Positions 1 through 12,397 of a stretch of DNA of 64,000 bases are shown one piece after another. Position 1 is the stretch's first letter. Every line of letters starts with the position of its first letter. Below the pieces are notes generated by a model. It searched no databases, was not told the DNA's origin, and worked only from the letters and a program-made list of their open reading frames with translations. A program made the position numbers and the translations under genes. The stretch covers positions 576,001 through 640,000 of the forward strand of contig JAWNZC010000265.1 of NCBI GenBank assembly GCA_035771165.1, given 5' to 3'. This DNA comes from Paragorgia papillata. Taxonomy: Eukaryota; Cnidaria; Anthozoa; Scleralcyonacea; Coralliidae.

Positions 1-540
1 ATTCCACAAGGCTGCCGCCTGATAAGAAATTCACTTCTTAACATAGTCTAATTTAGGCTTCGGAAGTACAGTACAAATGTCATTTTTCCCCTAAAGTCAT
101 ATTTATGACTGCTCTTGGTGAACAGATCTACTATAGACACTGGAGCTTTGCCATAATAGCAACTGTGTGCTAAATTAAGTAAGCGTTTGTTGTACATAGT
201 GCTTAAGGAGTTCCACTTGGCTTTTAGAAGGACATCTTTGCTAGGTGTGAACCAGTTTAAGCTGTGTATATTTTTTGCTGCCCGTACATGTATTCGCTCA
301 AGTTCATTGAATAGTGTCTTTGCACATGAAGCCCATACAATTAAACCATATATGACCGAGGGTAGGATAACTTTAAAGTAGAAATCCTCAGCAGCATATA
401 TTCAGTCTTGCCAGGATGAGGTGTTAATAGATTTTTACAGCACCAATCATACAATTTGCTCAGGATCTTATAGAGTAACTCAGCAACCCTGTCAGGTGAC
501 TGTGCAATTACATATACTGTAGTGTCATCCGCGTACAGTT
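1..540 (-). pseudogene. Non-LTR retrotransposon reverse transcriptase fragment
   Basis: The minus-strand translation from about 540 gives LYADDTTVYVIAQSPDRV, the YADD active-site motif of reverse transcriptase, then a thumb-like segment ending LTPHPGKTEYMLL. After an internal deletion or frameshift near 350 the reading moves to another frame (RIHVRAAKNIHSLNW) and continues to the window edge with stops. It is a LINE remnant extending beyond the left edge. Confidence 0.7.
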
Positions 541-1309
541 GTCATCATTGCTGTGTATTGTTATTGGCAAAACTTGTAAATAAATAAACAAATAAATTAA
601 CAAGACGACTGCTTCGGCGTTCACTCGGGCTACTGATAGCAATGCAGCTTGGCATAGCGGCGAACTGGCAGCGTACATGTTTATCAGTATTTTTTTGCAT
701 TATTTGGTGCTACTCAGTAAGCAGTATATTACCTAGACGATTGACAACAAGTGAACGTACGTACTAAGGAACTATTAAAACTATGCACACACTGAAAACG
801 CTAATGAAATTATATTAAGCTGAAATATAAATAGCACAGCATCTTTTAGTGTAGATTTACCGCCATCAATGTCTGCCTCTGCAGTTGTAAGCGTAGTGAG
901 CATATTTAACATTAACGCAGTTGTAAGCCACATGACTGATCAATAACAGTGTTCAGTAAGTCACTTGTGATCTTCTAAAAGCTTCAAACCAGGTCATCGA
1001 ACACTCGAGCAATAGCGACCAGAGAAGATGGCGGCGCATGAAGATGAGCACACCGCGTGGTTTCGCAAAGCCTATCGGGATGATGCAATAATTGCAATTT
1101 GTCGACACAAAAAATAACAGAGCCGAAACCTAGACTCGGCTACCACAGGTAGCCCGAGTAATAAAGTGATTAACCAATTCCTATACAGTACCTGAGCATA
1201 GGTATAGGCAACTGACCTATAGATCTCTATAGGCACCAAGAGCTTCTATAGGTAATTGGAACATTCTCTATAGCTTGCCTACAGTATATGCACCTACAGA
1301 CTTTTTTCA
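541..1309. other. Unassigned repeat-like DNA
   Basis: No gene signal. The motif TCACTCGGGCTACTG near 616 reappears inverted near 1145 (GGTAGCCCGAGTAA), suggesting the ends of a decayed inverted-repeat element. Confidence 0.3.
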
Positions 1310-2565
1310 TAAGGCACCCCTTTATAGTTTTACTCTGTCTAACACCAGATGATTTTACTCATCAAAGGGAGAACCTTCTGACATCCTAGGCAGCAATGGC
1401 TTAACAAGTGATTAACCCATTCCTACTGCACCTAAGCCAGCTCAAAACAACCCTTTATAGTTTTATTCTGTCTAACATACACCAGATGATTTTACTCATC
1501 AAAGGGAGAACCTTCAGACATCCTAGGCAGTAATGAGTTAGCAAGTAAACATACTGTATCAGTAATAACCCATTCCTACTTGAGCAGGCAAAAAACAACC
1601 CCGTTATAGTTTTACTCTGTCTAACGCTAGATATGATTTTACTCATCAAAGAGAGTCTGAACCTTCAGACATCTTAGGCAGTAATGAGTGAATTAGCAAA
1701 TAAAAATACTGTAATAATGCATTCCTACCTGAACAAGCAAAACACAACCCTATTCAGGGCTTTCAAAATAAGGAGGCGGCTGGTGGAGCTCCGGCAGTTG
1801 CCATGAGGTATACCGCCAGCTACTTTTCTTTCAAATATCAAAATATTTGCTCTGCACCTTTCTCTCTACTTTAATTAAGCATCAAAATAAAGTTATTCTT
1901 TACTCAACCTTGTCTATTTTTATTCCTTTTTTGAAAACAATCGATGTTTGTATTCATTCAAAAAAATATGGACTTCGTCCATCTTGAATTGTTTCGGGAA
2001 AAACGAGCACTTCGAGTAATCCTATCGAAATGTATCCGTTATGATTCTTGGCCCAGGACTGTTTTTTTTTATGCATAATAATTTGATTACTCAATGTATC
2101 AAAAGAAAAGCCCTGTGTGCCTTCGATCAACACTGACACTGAACTAGCTAAATATCACTTTTCAATATAAGACTGAAAATTTGTAAAATTTGATAAAATC
2201 CGGTATAATAAAATGTCCGAGCAGTTGTTCTTTATTACAATATACTAGAATGGCTTTAGTTGTAGTTTAAAGATAAAAACCCCCCGTTCACCTTACAGCC
2301 ACCTACTTTCTCATCGCAACCACCTACTTGAAATAATTCTGAAAGCCCTGCCTATTATAGTTTTACTCTGTCTAACGCTAGATGATTTTACTCATCAAAG
2401 AGAGACCTAGGCAGCAATAGATTAATAAGTGATGAACCCATTCCTACTGCATGTACCTAATTAAGCCAGCTCAAAACAACCCCTTTATACTTTTACTCTG
2501 TCTAACATACACCAGATGATTTTACTCATCAAAGGGAGAACCTTCAGACATCCTAGGTAGTAGTC
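1310..2565. repeat. Dispersed ~90-bp repeat, five copies
   Basis: Copies near 1325, 1452, 1608, 2355 and 2490 share TAGTTTTACTCTGTCTAAC, then CCAGATGATTTTACTCATCA and a tail with CCTAGGCAGCAAT. Related sequences with a GCCAGACGATTTTACTCGTC core occur at 3150, 25750 and 37740. It is a dispersed family of unknown class. Confidence 0.6.
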
Positions 2566-2989
2566 ATGCAATTACTTATTAATAACATACATGACACAAG
2601 AGGGCACTCAGAAACACTACCAGAGTTAGTAAAAGCGATCTCCACGCTCTTCATTTTTAGCGGTGTTTATTTATCCTTGTAGTTGTATACATATTTTCCA
2701 TTTGGTAACTTTCTAGTTTTTTGTAGTACTTACTCAGTTTAATAACAGTGTTAAGATTTTTGAATTTAGATAATGTTACTGGCAATAGAATTTTATTTGA
2801 TGCATGTACGTCAACGAACCAAATTTTCGAACTATGAAAATGTCGCCCAACAATGTTTTTTATTCGCTATTGCAACACAACAAGCTCGACTATATCCGAG
2901 GTTTATAACTGGCTTTGGATATGGAAATTAATGAATGTAACATATTCATCGTTTTCTGGGTTGTTTTGGGTATAAAAAATGTTTAAAAA

Positions 2990-3118
2990 GGGGGTCCAAA
3001 TCCGCCAATGGGGGTCCATATTTACTAGTAGATTTGGACCCCCCGGTCCAAATCTACTAAGGAGATTTGGACCGGGGGGGTCCAAATCTACTGGGGGGTC
3101 CAAATCCGCTGTGACACC
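2990..3118. repeat. Palindromic GGTCCAAATCTACT repeat cluster
   Basis: At least five copies of a GTCCAAATC(T/C) unit occur in alternating orientation. The core at about 3028-3060 is a near-perfect inverted repeat: AGTAGATTTGGACC and its complement around CCCC. Confidence 0.6.
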
Positions 3119-4904
3119 GGCCAAAAACGGCCTCTATCGTTAATCTTTATTCTTTTACTCCGTCGAATGCCAAACGATTTTACTTCCCTCAGACAAACCT
3201 AGGCAGCAACAGGTTAACATCCTCTATTAGTAGGGCCTTTACGATGTAGGACGACGACAACGGTTAAAAAGCAACATAAATTTTTTTATTAAAAAAAGGT
3301 CATGACGACTCACTATTATATTAGATATTTGAAGCTAGTTTAATGACTTTAATAACGCCTCAGTACTGCTAAAATGGTTGTGGTGTCAGTATTGAAGTCA
3401 ATCTTAAGCAGCAGGTCTCATTTTTTGGCCGCTGACGTCGTCCTGAAGACGTAAAAATGCTCTAATAAGGGGGCGATTACATGGAGCGGGCTAGCCCGGC
3501 AAAACGGAATGAGTTTTGAATTGACGTGGATGATTTCAGGCCGAAATTCGCAATTATCAAGTAAATAAGGGCAAAGTTACGTTAGTTTTACTTCAGTTTT
3601 TCACCAATTAGTCCATTATTTATTTTGTAAGCCCATCGTTAATAAAAAGATTGTTATAGTTTTAGCTAACCCACGATAGCGACTTCACCAAGACTAATTA
3701 ATTTATTAAGTCTTCCCTATGATCACGAAACACACGAACAACGTTTTGATGTTCTATTTCAGTTCTTCAGCCCAGTTTGCCGAGATGAAAACAATTACAT
3801 GGACATTTTCATCCCGGTTAACCGCGGTCCATGTAATCGACCCGTAAGGGGGTGTTTATATGGAGGACTAGGGCTAGTCGTCTTTGCCGAGATCCCGTCT
3901 CTCAGCGTAATTCCTTGTAAAAATTTGTTTGCGTTTGCATGACAAGAGGACCAGCCATCCTAGGAGAGATCTCGCTATCGACAACCCAGGATCTCGCCTA
4001 GGAGGGCTGGAAATTTCCCATGTAAACGCACTCGAGGGCTGACCCTCTTATGAGGGCTAGCAAATCGAAGCTCAGTATACACGGTAAAGTTTGCCTTTAC
4101 TAATATTTTTTGGTCAACAGTTTTTATTTTACAAGTTGCGTTTGTTCATGTGTTTGTTATAAATTCAAATCGTGTTTGCGAAAACATGATTTCGGGCTTC
4201 GTGAGAAAGTTGCACAAGTCAGTAAACAAGCCAACGGGAGGTAAATTCCAGCTCCCTTACTATAGGCTATATAGCCCTACCAAAAAAGCTCATGTAATAA
4301 ACGCGAGGTAAATTGAATAACGAGGACGCTGTTGAGATGACGCTACGGGCGAAAAATTATTCAGACATTCTCTTTGTTTCGCAACTCTAGAATTATTTTG
4401 TTTAGGCGACGTCGTTGAAGTTGCCGTCGTACTTCGTAAAGTTCCTAATAACCCGCTGACGAAGGTATGCAAGCTATACTGAGTTAGCCGTGCTTTGATT
4501 TCAATAAAGTAAAGATAATAATTAAAGCACAGTTGTCAAATTTTTGAAATTCTGAAGTCACGTCGAGGAATACAAAAGACTGAACAGCTTGAAATATTGC
4601 AAAGTGAATAGGTGGTAAACTGCAAAGATTTTTAGCAACGAAAAACAACGACGTTTCAAGCGGAGCCCTTCATCAGAGTGAAATGTAAAGGGTAGCGTTA
4701 GAAACGTCAGCTTTACTTTTTTGTTACTAAAAATGTTGGCATATACCACCTTCTCATTCTGCTCTCCTTAAAACACTGCCAACGCGGGCACTCTTACTTT
4801 TTTACAGTTTGAAATATTACCATTTCGCAAGGTAAACTATAGTTATACATGTAATATATGTGGTACGTTTGTGAGCTTGGTGTGATGTCACAGACATTTG
4901 GTGG
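3119..4904. other. No gene; decayed inverted-repeat elements
   Basis: GCGATTACATGGAGCGGGCT near 3474 faces CCATGTAATCGACCC near 3829, consistent with one eroded element. A motif AAGCGGAGCCCTTCATCAGA near 4660 recurs in altered form at 5115 and 62255. Nothing coding is supported. Confidence 0.35.
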
Positions 4905-5431
4905 ACGTTCGTCAAGCTCAATTACTCAGAAAATGTTTCTGAGCCTCAGCCGTGTTCGAACCTGCAATCTTCTAATGACCAGTTAGTTAGACGCTCTAAC
5001 CATTGAGTTACTGAGTCTCACGCGGAGAGCTAAGGTTGCAAATTCATAGTCAGATGTGCTTCCTAAGACGTAGCGCGTTTGCAAGATTTTAATAAAATAC
5101 TGACGTCACGAGCGAAGCCCTTCAGTGTAAATTTTACTCTGGTGAAAGAATCGCTCAAAACGTCAGTATTTCCTTGCCAAAAATCTCAGCGGTTTGCATA
5201 GGACTACATGAATTTTCAACCTTTCCATTGAGCTACTGAAGCTCAGATGGAGAACTCGCAAGTTCGATTCCTGTCTGGGGCTCAGAAATGACTGAGCTTG
5301 ACGAACATCTATACCATGTGAGCCTGAGTGGCTCAATGATTAGAGCGTCTAACTGGTCATTAGAAGGTTGCAAGTTCGAACCCTGTCTGGGGCTCAGAAA
5401 TGACTGAGCTTGACGAACATCTACCATGTGA

Positions 5432-5503
5432 GCCTCAGTAGCTCAATGGTTAGAGCGTCTAACTGGTCATTAGAAGGTTGCAAGTTCGAACCCTGTCTGA
5501 GGC
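5432..5503 (+). tRNA. Best-preserved tRNA-like unit (Thr GGT-like, probably SINE-derived)
   Basis: A 72-nt cloverleaf can be drawn: acceptor GCCTCAG with CTGAGGC, D stem GCTC/GAGC, anticodon stem TCTAA/TTAGA with loop CTGGTCA (anticodon GGT), and TTCGAAC T-loop. The T stem has one mismatch, and position 37 is C where a purine is expected. GGT is unusual for eukaryotic Thr tRNA and near-identical decayed copies surround it, so a SINE head is more likely than a working tRNA. Confidence 0.35.
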
Positions 5504-5794
5504 TCAGAAAAGATTGATTCAAATCGCTGTTTGCCGAAGAAAGAGTTTCGTATCAGGAATCTACCAAACGTCTGTTACATTACACGAAGCTCGCAAACGT
5601 ACCATATGCACTACATGCATTATACGTATGATATTCTATCAGATCACTTTAGCAACATCTCATATGCAAACGCTACGCTTAGGAAGCACATACATATATA
5701 AAGCGACTTTATCTATTGAATCTATTGAGGGCGACAACATATGGCGGTATTTAGATACTGATAACTCAATGGCCCTCACCCCTCGATAGAAGTA

Positions 5795-5990
5795 CAGTTC
5801 GTAGAATTAACTGGGGAAACTACGGTGTTGATTTTTCGTTAGGAGGAAAACCCAAAAACCTGTTGAAAACCCCTCGAGGAACAGAGAAGAGAACAACTTT
5901 ACAATCACATGAAGCTAAGTTAGTCAATTACCATGCATCCAAGTACTAACACCATTCGACCGGGCTTAACTTCAGCGTGGAGAGGCACCC
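5795..5990 (-). repeat. 5S rRNA-like SINE fragment
   Basis: The minus strand carries GTTAAGCCCGGTCGAA followed by TTAGTACTTGGATGCATG, the 5S internal-promoter region in altered form. The flank shares a GGAGGAAAACCC motif with the copy at 58340-58600. Confidence 0.5.
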
Positions 5991-6545
5991 CGTTAACAAC
6001 TTGTGCCAGCTATGCCTCATTGACTATAGGAATTTGCAACTAGAACGTCTAACCAGTCATTAGAAGGTTGCAGGTTCCAACCTGTCTGGAGCTCAGAAAT
6101 ATCTTCTGAGTAATTGAGCTTGAGGAAACGTATGTTATGTTACACCATCTATGTCTCTCTGACTATGAATTTGCAACTTTAGCTCTCCATCCGTTGGCTA
6201 GAACGTCTAACAGTCTAACGTCTAGAACGTGTTGCAGTCTAGAGCTCAGAAATCTTTTCTGAGTAATTGAGCTTTCAAACTCGCAAACGTACCACATGCA
6301 CTCCATGTATACGTACAACTTATCATATCACTTTAACTATATATCTCATATGCGAACGCTAGGAGCACATATGACTGTGAATTTGCAATCTTAGCTTCCA
6401 TCCGAGTCTCAGTGGCTCAATGATTAGAGGGTCTAACCGGCCATTAGAAGGTTACAAGTTCGATCCCTGCACCTTGAGCTCATAAACATTTCCTGAGTAA
6501 CTGAGCTTGACGAACGTCCACCAAACTCTGTTACATTATATTACC

Positions 6546-7153
6546 ATGTTAATATTGAGAAGCCAAGTACACGGGTTAAGCTGGCAGACTTATCTAATTA
6601 GGATCGTACTGTGGTTTTGTAAAACTAAAATTTCCAACAAGAATTGCTTTAATTTAGTTGCAAACTAATCCTAACCGTTGGTTCAAATCGCCGTTGGCCG
6701 AAGAAAAAGTTTCATAACACGAATCAAGCAAGTTTAACTAAATTAACCCGTGTACTCACAGCCTCCTAACAATATACACATTATTTACCAGTTACATTAC
6801 CTTAATTACCACTTCAGATTGGAATCTCTGAAAACGGTGAAACATTTGGCTTTAAGATGAAACTTGCACTGTGCCCATACCGACAGAAACACGATCAAAG
6901 TGATGATTTTCTTCAACAATAACGGTTGTTAAATCTGCTGTAAGATATAAGTTCGTATCTCATACAAAGAAGAAGAATATTTGATCTATCAGTATCACAA
7001 GACAACTTATTGTGTAAGTAGAGAGCATAAAAAGAACAATTACATCGGCGAGATCTTTAATTCGTCTCCTGATGTGCAATACAATAGGCCCTAGCTCTTT
7101 GTAAAACCGTCTGAAATATTTTAGAAATTTCTCCAACAAACAAAACTCTATAT
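6546..7153. other. No recognised feature
   Basis: AT-rich sequence with no coding or structural signal beyond a short partial SINE-like phrase near 6680. Confidence 0.3.
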
Positions 7154-7540
7154 TTAACACTTTGGAGCCTGACGACGAGTCTTTAGTATTTTATTCTGGC
7201 TATCGCCAGATCTTATTCAGCACAGAGAGAGGTCCACGCTTCAAAGTGTTAAAACCTATATCTTAACCCTTTAAAGCCTGAAGACGAGTCTTTAGTATTT
7301 TATTCAGCACAGAGAGAGGTCCGGGCCTCAAAGTCTTAAAACCTATCTCTTAACCCTTTAAAGCCTGAAGACGAGTCTTTAGTATTTTATTCAGCACAGA
7401 GAGAGGTCCGGGCCTCAACATGTTAAAACCTATCTCTTAACCCTTTAAAGCCTGAAGACGAGTCTTTAGTATTTTATTCTGGCTAACGCCAGACGATTTT
7501 ATTCAGCACAGGGAGAGGTCCATACCTCAACGTGTTAAAC
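7154..7540 (+). repeat. Tandem array of ~88-100-bp repeat, four units
   Basis: Four units begin with AAAGCCTGAAGACGAGTC and end in a GAGAGGTCC...CTTAA phrase. Two keep the extra core TCTGGCTAACGCCAGA. The same family occurs inverted at 7911-8010 and 8333-8431. Confidence 0.7.
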
Positions 7541-8017
7541 TCGAATCAGTGCTGTCCTTACTAAGAAAGCTTTCATTCACTACGATCGATCCAATTTAGA
7601 CCCAGGTTAGCTTAATCGCTTTAGGAAAGTGTTTATTTGCTTTAAGGTGGCATTCGAGCATTCAAATTTCTTTTGAGTTAAACCGACCTTACTCGCATGC
7701 ATGCTGTGGTTTTGTCAAACAGTTCTCTATAGCATTGTTTCTATTTAAGAATTATGAAATAACGCTCGCCAGTTATACACGATACCGAATTGCTTTTTCT
7801 AACGGATTGCCCAGTCTTAAGGTTAAGGATAAACGCCGTATTTTTCATACGCTGTATAAAATATGAGAATTAAGTTCATGAAAAATACGCCGTCTGTAAC
7901 AATGCATTACCACTTTGAGGCCTGGACCTTTCCCTGTGCTGAATAAAATCGTCTGGCGTTGGCCAGAATAAAATACTAAAGACTCGTCGTCTGGCTTCAA
8001 AGTGTTAAAGAGAAGTG

Positions 8018-8332
8018 TTAAAGGTGACGTACAGTCCGTTCAGCGCATGACCGCAATATGGCCCCAAAACATGACATTCGTAGATAATTACATGAAGTAC
8101 TCAGCTCAATGTAAACCGTTAGGAACAACATGGCAGAAAACCAAGCGATTCGGCGAGGATATCTCCTCGGATTTCTTCTATTTCTCCTGAAAATGTTTTG
8201 TTTTGGGTACAAGTAGTGAATGGGAACCAAGAAAAGCTTACAATCTTGAATAAGGTATTAGTATTTTTTTGTAAATTTAGATGTAAACATTAGTTTCGTA
8301 CATGCGCAGAACGGACTGTACATCACCTTTAA
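8018..8332. mobile_element. TTAA-flanked MITE inside repeat copies
   Basis: Terminal inverted repeats of about 30 bp (AGGTGACGTACAGTCCGTTC and its complement with two mismatches) are bounded by TTAA on both sides. The TTAA target is typical of piggyBac-type insertion. The element lies between two same-orientation copies of the repeat at 7911-8010 and 8333-8431. Confidence 0.65.
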
Positions 8333-8778
8333 CAGTTTGAGGCCTGGACCTCTCCCTGTGCTGAATAAAATAGTCTGGTGTTAGCCAGAATAAAATACTA
8401 AACACTCGTCTTCAGGCTTCAAAGTGTTAAATACGGCACTTTTATTATTTGAAAGAACACTTCAAAAACTCATTAATAATTCATGAGGAAAACACAAAGG
8501 AAATCAGTACCATGTCCGTTGTTTTATATCTGATAAAGAAACCTCCTGATTTACATAAACTTTAGCTTTGATTTTCTCGGCTTAGACAAGGTTATTTTTT
8601 CAAACTTACTACGCCAATGAACTTACCAAGTGGTTCGTTTTTGAAGCCGTTCAATAAACTCGCAGTTCGTGTTTTATCAGATATAAAAACACTCGGTTTC
8701 GCCTCGTGTCTTTATATTTGATAAAACACTACTGCTCGTTTATTAAACAGTACTTAAAATTATAGAGTAACATATTTC

Positions 8779-9097
8779 GCAGTTTTTCGTTTTCTTACTT
8801 TGTTGTCGAGATATTTTAGTTTGTTTGATATGCAAATTAAAGCTTTTAACGTCGTAAATTCATGAGCTATCGGAAAAGGTTAGATATCTTTTCTATTATC
8901 TAACCAGATTAATTTGAATGAAGCATGTAGATGTCCAGAACACTAAACATGTAGATCTTCAAGTGATTATTATATTTGATAATAGCAAAGATATATAACT
9001 TTTTCGATAACTCATTATGCACGTGTGACGTCAAAACGTTTAATTTGCATATCACACAAACTAAAATATCTCAACAACGAAACAAAGGGGAAAAAAC
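8779..9097. mobile_element. Hairpin MITE
   Basis: The left arm (TTTGTTGTCGAGATATTTTA...GATATGCAAATTAAA) is inverted in the right arm (TTTAATTTGCATATCAC...AAAATATCTCAACAAC). Arms are about 120 bp, with no coding content. Confidence 0.55.
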
Positions 9098-9124
9098 CCT
9101 GGACAATGGATCGTTTTCACTCAC

Positions 9125-9372
9125 GTGATCGGTGGCCCCGTTGGGGTGGTGAAAATAATCCGTCTTAGGACCGTCTTAACTCGATTCAGGGAACACGATT
9201 TGGACGTAAAATTAAAGTGCGTATTCGCATCACCCCAAGTCACTTACCTAGGACACTCTTTTAGCCAGCAGGGAGTCGCCCCCGATCCATCTATGGTAAC
9301 AGCATTACAACAAATTCCCTCTCCTTGTAGCGTCAAAGAAGTTCGCAGCTTTCTGAGGCTGGTTTACACCTA
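9125..9372 (+). pseudogene. Ty3/gypsy reverse transcriptase fragment
   Basis: An 82-codon frame shows the RT thumb and connection pattern: FREHDLDVKLKCVFAS, VTYLGHSFSQQGVAPDPSM, then VKEVRSFLRL. It is truncated at both ends and lacks the Asp catalytic motif. The gypsy element at 42611 is from a different, diverged lineage. Confidence 0.75.
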
Positions 9373-9409
9373 ATTACGCTACTATCTCTCAACCTACTAT
9401 CTCAAAATT

Positions 9410-9760
9410 TACCACTAAGCACTACCACTGTCTGTCTGTCTGTCTGTCTGTCTGCCTGTCTGTCTGTCTGCCTGCCTGCCTGCCTGTCTGTCTGCCTGTC
9501 TGTCTGTCTGTCTGTCTGTCTGCCTGCCTGTCTGTCTGCCTGCCTGTCTGTCTGTCTGCCTGTCTGCCTGTCTGCCCGCACGTCCGTCCGCCCGTCCAGG
9601 CTGCGAAAAGTTTAGCCATAGATCGAAGACCAATCATTAAATTCTGCTTGAACTTTCTAGTTTAACAAAAAATAATTTCATAAAACTTTTTCGCAAGCCT
9701 CTCCGTGTAGAGAACTAAATGAAAGAATGCTTCATTGCGCTCCTTATCCTTATATTACGC
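9410..9760. repeat. (TCTG)n-containing dispersed repeat, copy 1
   Basis: A TCTG/CCTG tetranucleotide run (about 9428-9580) is followed by a tail (AGTTTAGCCATAGATCGAAG...CCGTGTAGAGAA...TTGCGCTCCTTATCC) shared with 15839-16180. Open frames across the run are artefacts of the 4-bp repeat. Confidence 0.6.
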
Positions 9761-10859
9761 AAATCTTTGATATTTACAAACTAGGCAAATTAATAAACAA
9801 CAATGAACCAGTGAACTCTATATATACCTGGAAGACTGACTGTAAATCAAAAAGTGAGGCAAAAAATTGCGGATATCGGGCATTCTTGCAAGTCACTTCC
9901 AGGCCCCTACGTGGCCATATACGGCAAAATTTGTTTAGCCAATAACCGTCACAAAAACAGACGAATTTCTATTTTTACAGAAGATACGAAAAAGAACAAG
10001 TGCTTTACACGGTATAGGATAAAGCCTGTATCTTACCAGCTACATTAAACTGTCGAAAACACGCATCAAATGGGTAAAATATCATGTCCGGTTTCATGTT
10101 GTTAAACTGACGTTTCTAAATCACACTTTTGGCTATATTTAGTCAGGTCTCGCCACTCGTTCTCTTCAAACTACCTTCTTTAAAGCTTCTTGAAATGCTT
10201 GAAGTGTAGACGAAATCGAAGTTTAGACTGCGCATACAATCTGAGTCAGGATAAAACGTAGTTTATTTATAACATGAGGCTCAAGCAGCCGTAGTAAACA
10301 TAACATTTCTGACTTCAGAAACTTTTTAATGTTTAGGTATTCTATAAGAATAAACTTTGCTTATCGATTATCCTTGACAATAATCCTAAACGTTGTGTCT
10401 AAAAATAATGAACTCAAAACATGAAAAAACTGTCCCAGCCTATGTTATCTTCCCGTTATGCTTTAATAGACACGATGTAATTTGCATAGGGGCCCAAATT
10501 GAATAGGAAACTAATTTGCATGTGGGCTTCAATGAAACTACGATTTGGTGTATTAAACTAACTTGTGTTAACACTAAAGCTCTACTTTTCGTGAGTTCTG
10601 TCTCAAGCCGTACGGAAAACTGAAGCTGACATCCAAAATGGCCGCGTAGGGGCCTGAAACTGACGTCGAAAACTTTGCCTCGCTTTTTTCGTGCAGCGAC
10701 TGACTGGAGTCAGCCTTCCAGGTATATATAAAGTTCACTGCAATGAACTTGATAGTTCCATTGTTTATAGAATAGAGCGATCATAGACCTAAGGACATGC
10801 AATTATTTACTTTTGAATACTGAAAGTCAAACCGAGTGCAGCCAAGCGTTTTGTTTATA
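9761..10859. other. No recognised gene
   Basis: Short open frames only, without domain similarity or splice support. The phrase CTCTATATATACCTGGAAG near 9816 is echoed inverted near 10715, hinting at an eroded inverted-repeat element. Confidence 0.3.
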
Positions 10860-11390
10860 CAGGGAGTGGACAAAAAATAGTGGCCATCATTGAAAGTATG
10901 ATTAATGTGCTTTGTATAACTTTTATTAGAGTAGAAAAAAATATGTAAAGTTATATATTTCTAGAATGCATGCGTCAAGATCTGCTCAAATATGATATCA
11001 AATTCTAATTTTATCCATTGATTTAAAAAATATATTAATTTTTAATGATTTTCAATCTTGTAACAAATGAAGTGAATCTTAGTTCGACTTGTTCCAATTG
11101 GTCTTCAAAATGATTAATGGAGTTTGTATACTATGAAAGTGTTATAACAGCAAAATAGTTAGATATTTTTTTGCCACTTCACTTGATCTCACTACAGCTT
11201 CACAGCGTGGCATGCTTTCAAAGTTAATGTACTTTTTAAACCAATAACAAAATTAGAATTGGATAACATATTTGAGCAGATATTGACGCATGCATTCTAA
11301 AATATATCACTTTACATTTGTTTCCCGAATAATAGTTATTCCACATTAACCATATTTTTAATGATGGTCACTTTTTTTGTCCACCCCCTG
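10860..11390. mobile_element. Tc1/mariner-type hairpin MITE
   Basis: It begins CAGGGAGTGGACAAAAAATA and ends with the inverted TTTTTTTGTCCACCCCCTG, flanked by TA on both sides. The arms remain complementary for about 190 bp, including CGTCAAGATCTGCTCAAATA against its inverted copy. There is no transposase frame. Confidence 0.75.
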
Positions 11391-11533
11391 TATATGCGTA
11401 GATCTGGTGGACAGGATGACTTACGTCCCCATAAACACTCCCTATGATAACCCACTGGCTGAGGTATGCAGTCTCAGAGTACTCTCAGCTTTTGTAATAG
11501 ATTAGTAACGAAAAGAAAAAACACTTTCGCGAG

Positions 11534-11835
11534 CACCATCCATTATTTACGACAAGGAAGAACAACTTGGATAGCACCATCCATTATTTACGGAAAGAAA
11601 GAACAGCATGACTGGCAGCATCCATTTTCGAGAAGAAAGAACAACTTGGCTGGCACCATCCATTTACGAGAAGAAAGAAGAACTTGGCTGGCACCATCCA
11701 TTTACGAGAAGAAAGAACAACTTGGCCAGCACCATCCATTTACGAGAAGAAAGACCAACTTGGCTAGCACCAACTATCATTTACAAAAAGAAAGAACAGT
11801 TTGACTGGCACCATCTATGTACGGAAAGAAAAACA
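11534..11835 (+). repeat. ~38-41-bp minisatellite, about seven units
   Basis: Repeats of CACCATCCATTTACGAG followed by AAGAAAGAACAACTTGGC. Open frames here are repeat artefacts. Confidence 0.8.
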
Positions 11836-12397
11836 AAAATAATTTGACCACATTTATGTAAAATCCTCGTTATTTGATTTCAACCCTCCGTGACAAGGTT
11901 GATTTTTTGTTTTCGTTGTTTAACGAAATCTAGAAAAATGGTTCATAGCATAATTTGCTAATAATTTGGTCTAAAATGGCCTTGCATTGAAGTCGAGATA
12001 TATAACTATACTTAATCCATCAGGCTAATTGTCTTTTTATTAACTTCCACATAAAGTACAACACGCTATTTCAGGTGACGTTGAAATTACTTCTTGACAT
12101 ATTATTGTTAAAGTTGTACCTTCATCGTCTCTCTTTGGTTCATCAATCATCTTATCAGCTCGAGGGAGACGTTCTTCCTGTAACAATCACAACACACCAA
12201 CAATTATTTTGCGTTTTTTGCATAAGAAAGCATGCAATAGTAAAAAAATACAAAAATATGCTGAAAAATTGTTTATTTCATAAACTTGGACTATCTATTT
12301 TGCTATTTTGCCTAAGAACAATGGACAAACATTCTTCTACAATACTTATCTATTGTACTACAACACTCGGCCATTGTATATACAATATATACTCAGA

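Larger units (their letters stand above)
4905..6545. repeat. Cluster of tRNA-like SINE copies
   Basis: At least six copies, one inverted near 4935-5020 and the others on the plus strand near 5225, 5322, 5430, 6040 and 6405. They share box A (GCTCAATGGTTAGAGCGTC) and box B (GGTTGCAAGTTCGAACC), then a common tail (TGAGCTTGACGAACGTC). These are RNA polymerase III-type internal promoters, so the cluster is a tRNA-derived SINE family rather than functional tRNA genes. Confidence 0.7.

Noticed and set aside
5233..5427. 64-codon minus-strand ORF
   Set aside because: It is the complement of tRNA-like SINE copies.
9415..9637. Arg/Gln/Thr/Asp-rich ORFs
   Set aside because: Translation of the TCTG/CCTG tetranucleotide run.
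11466..11847. 112- and 79-codon ORFs
   Set aside because: Both lie in the ~38-bp minisatellite.
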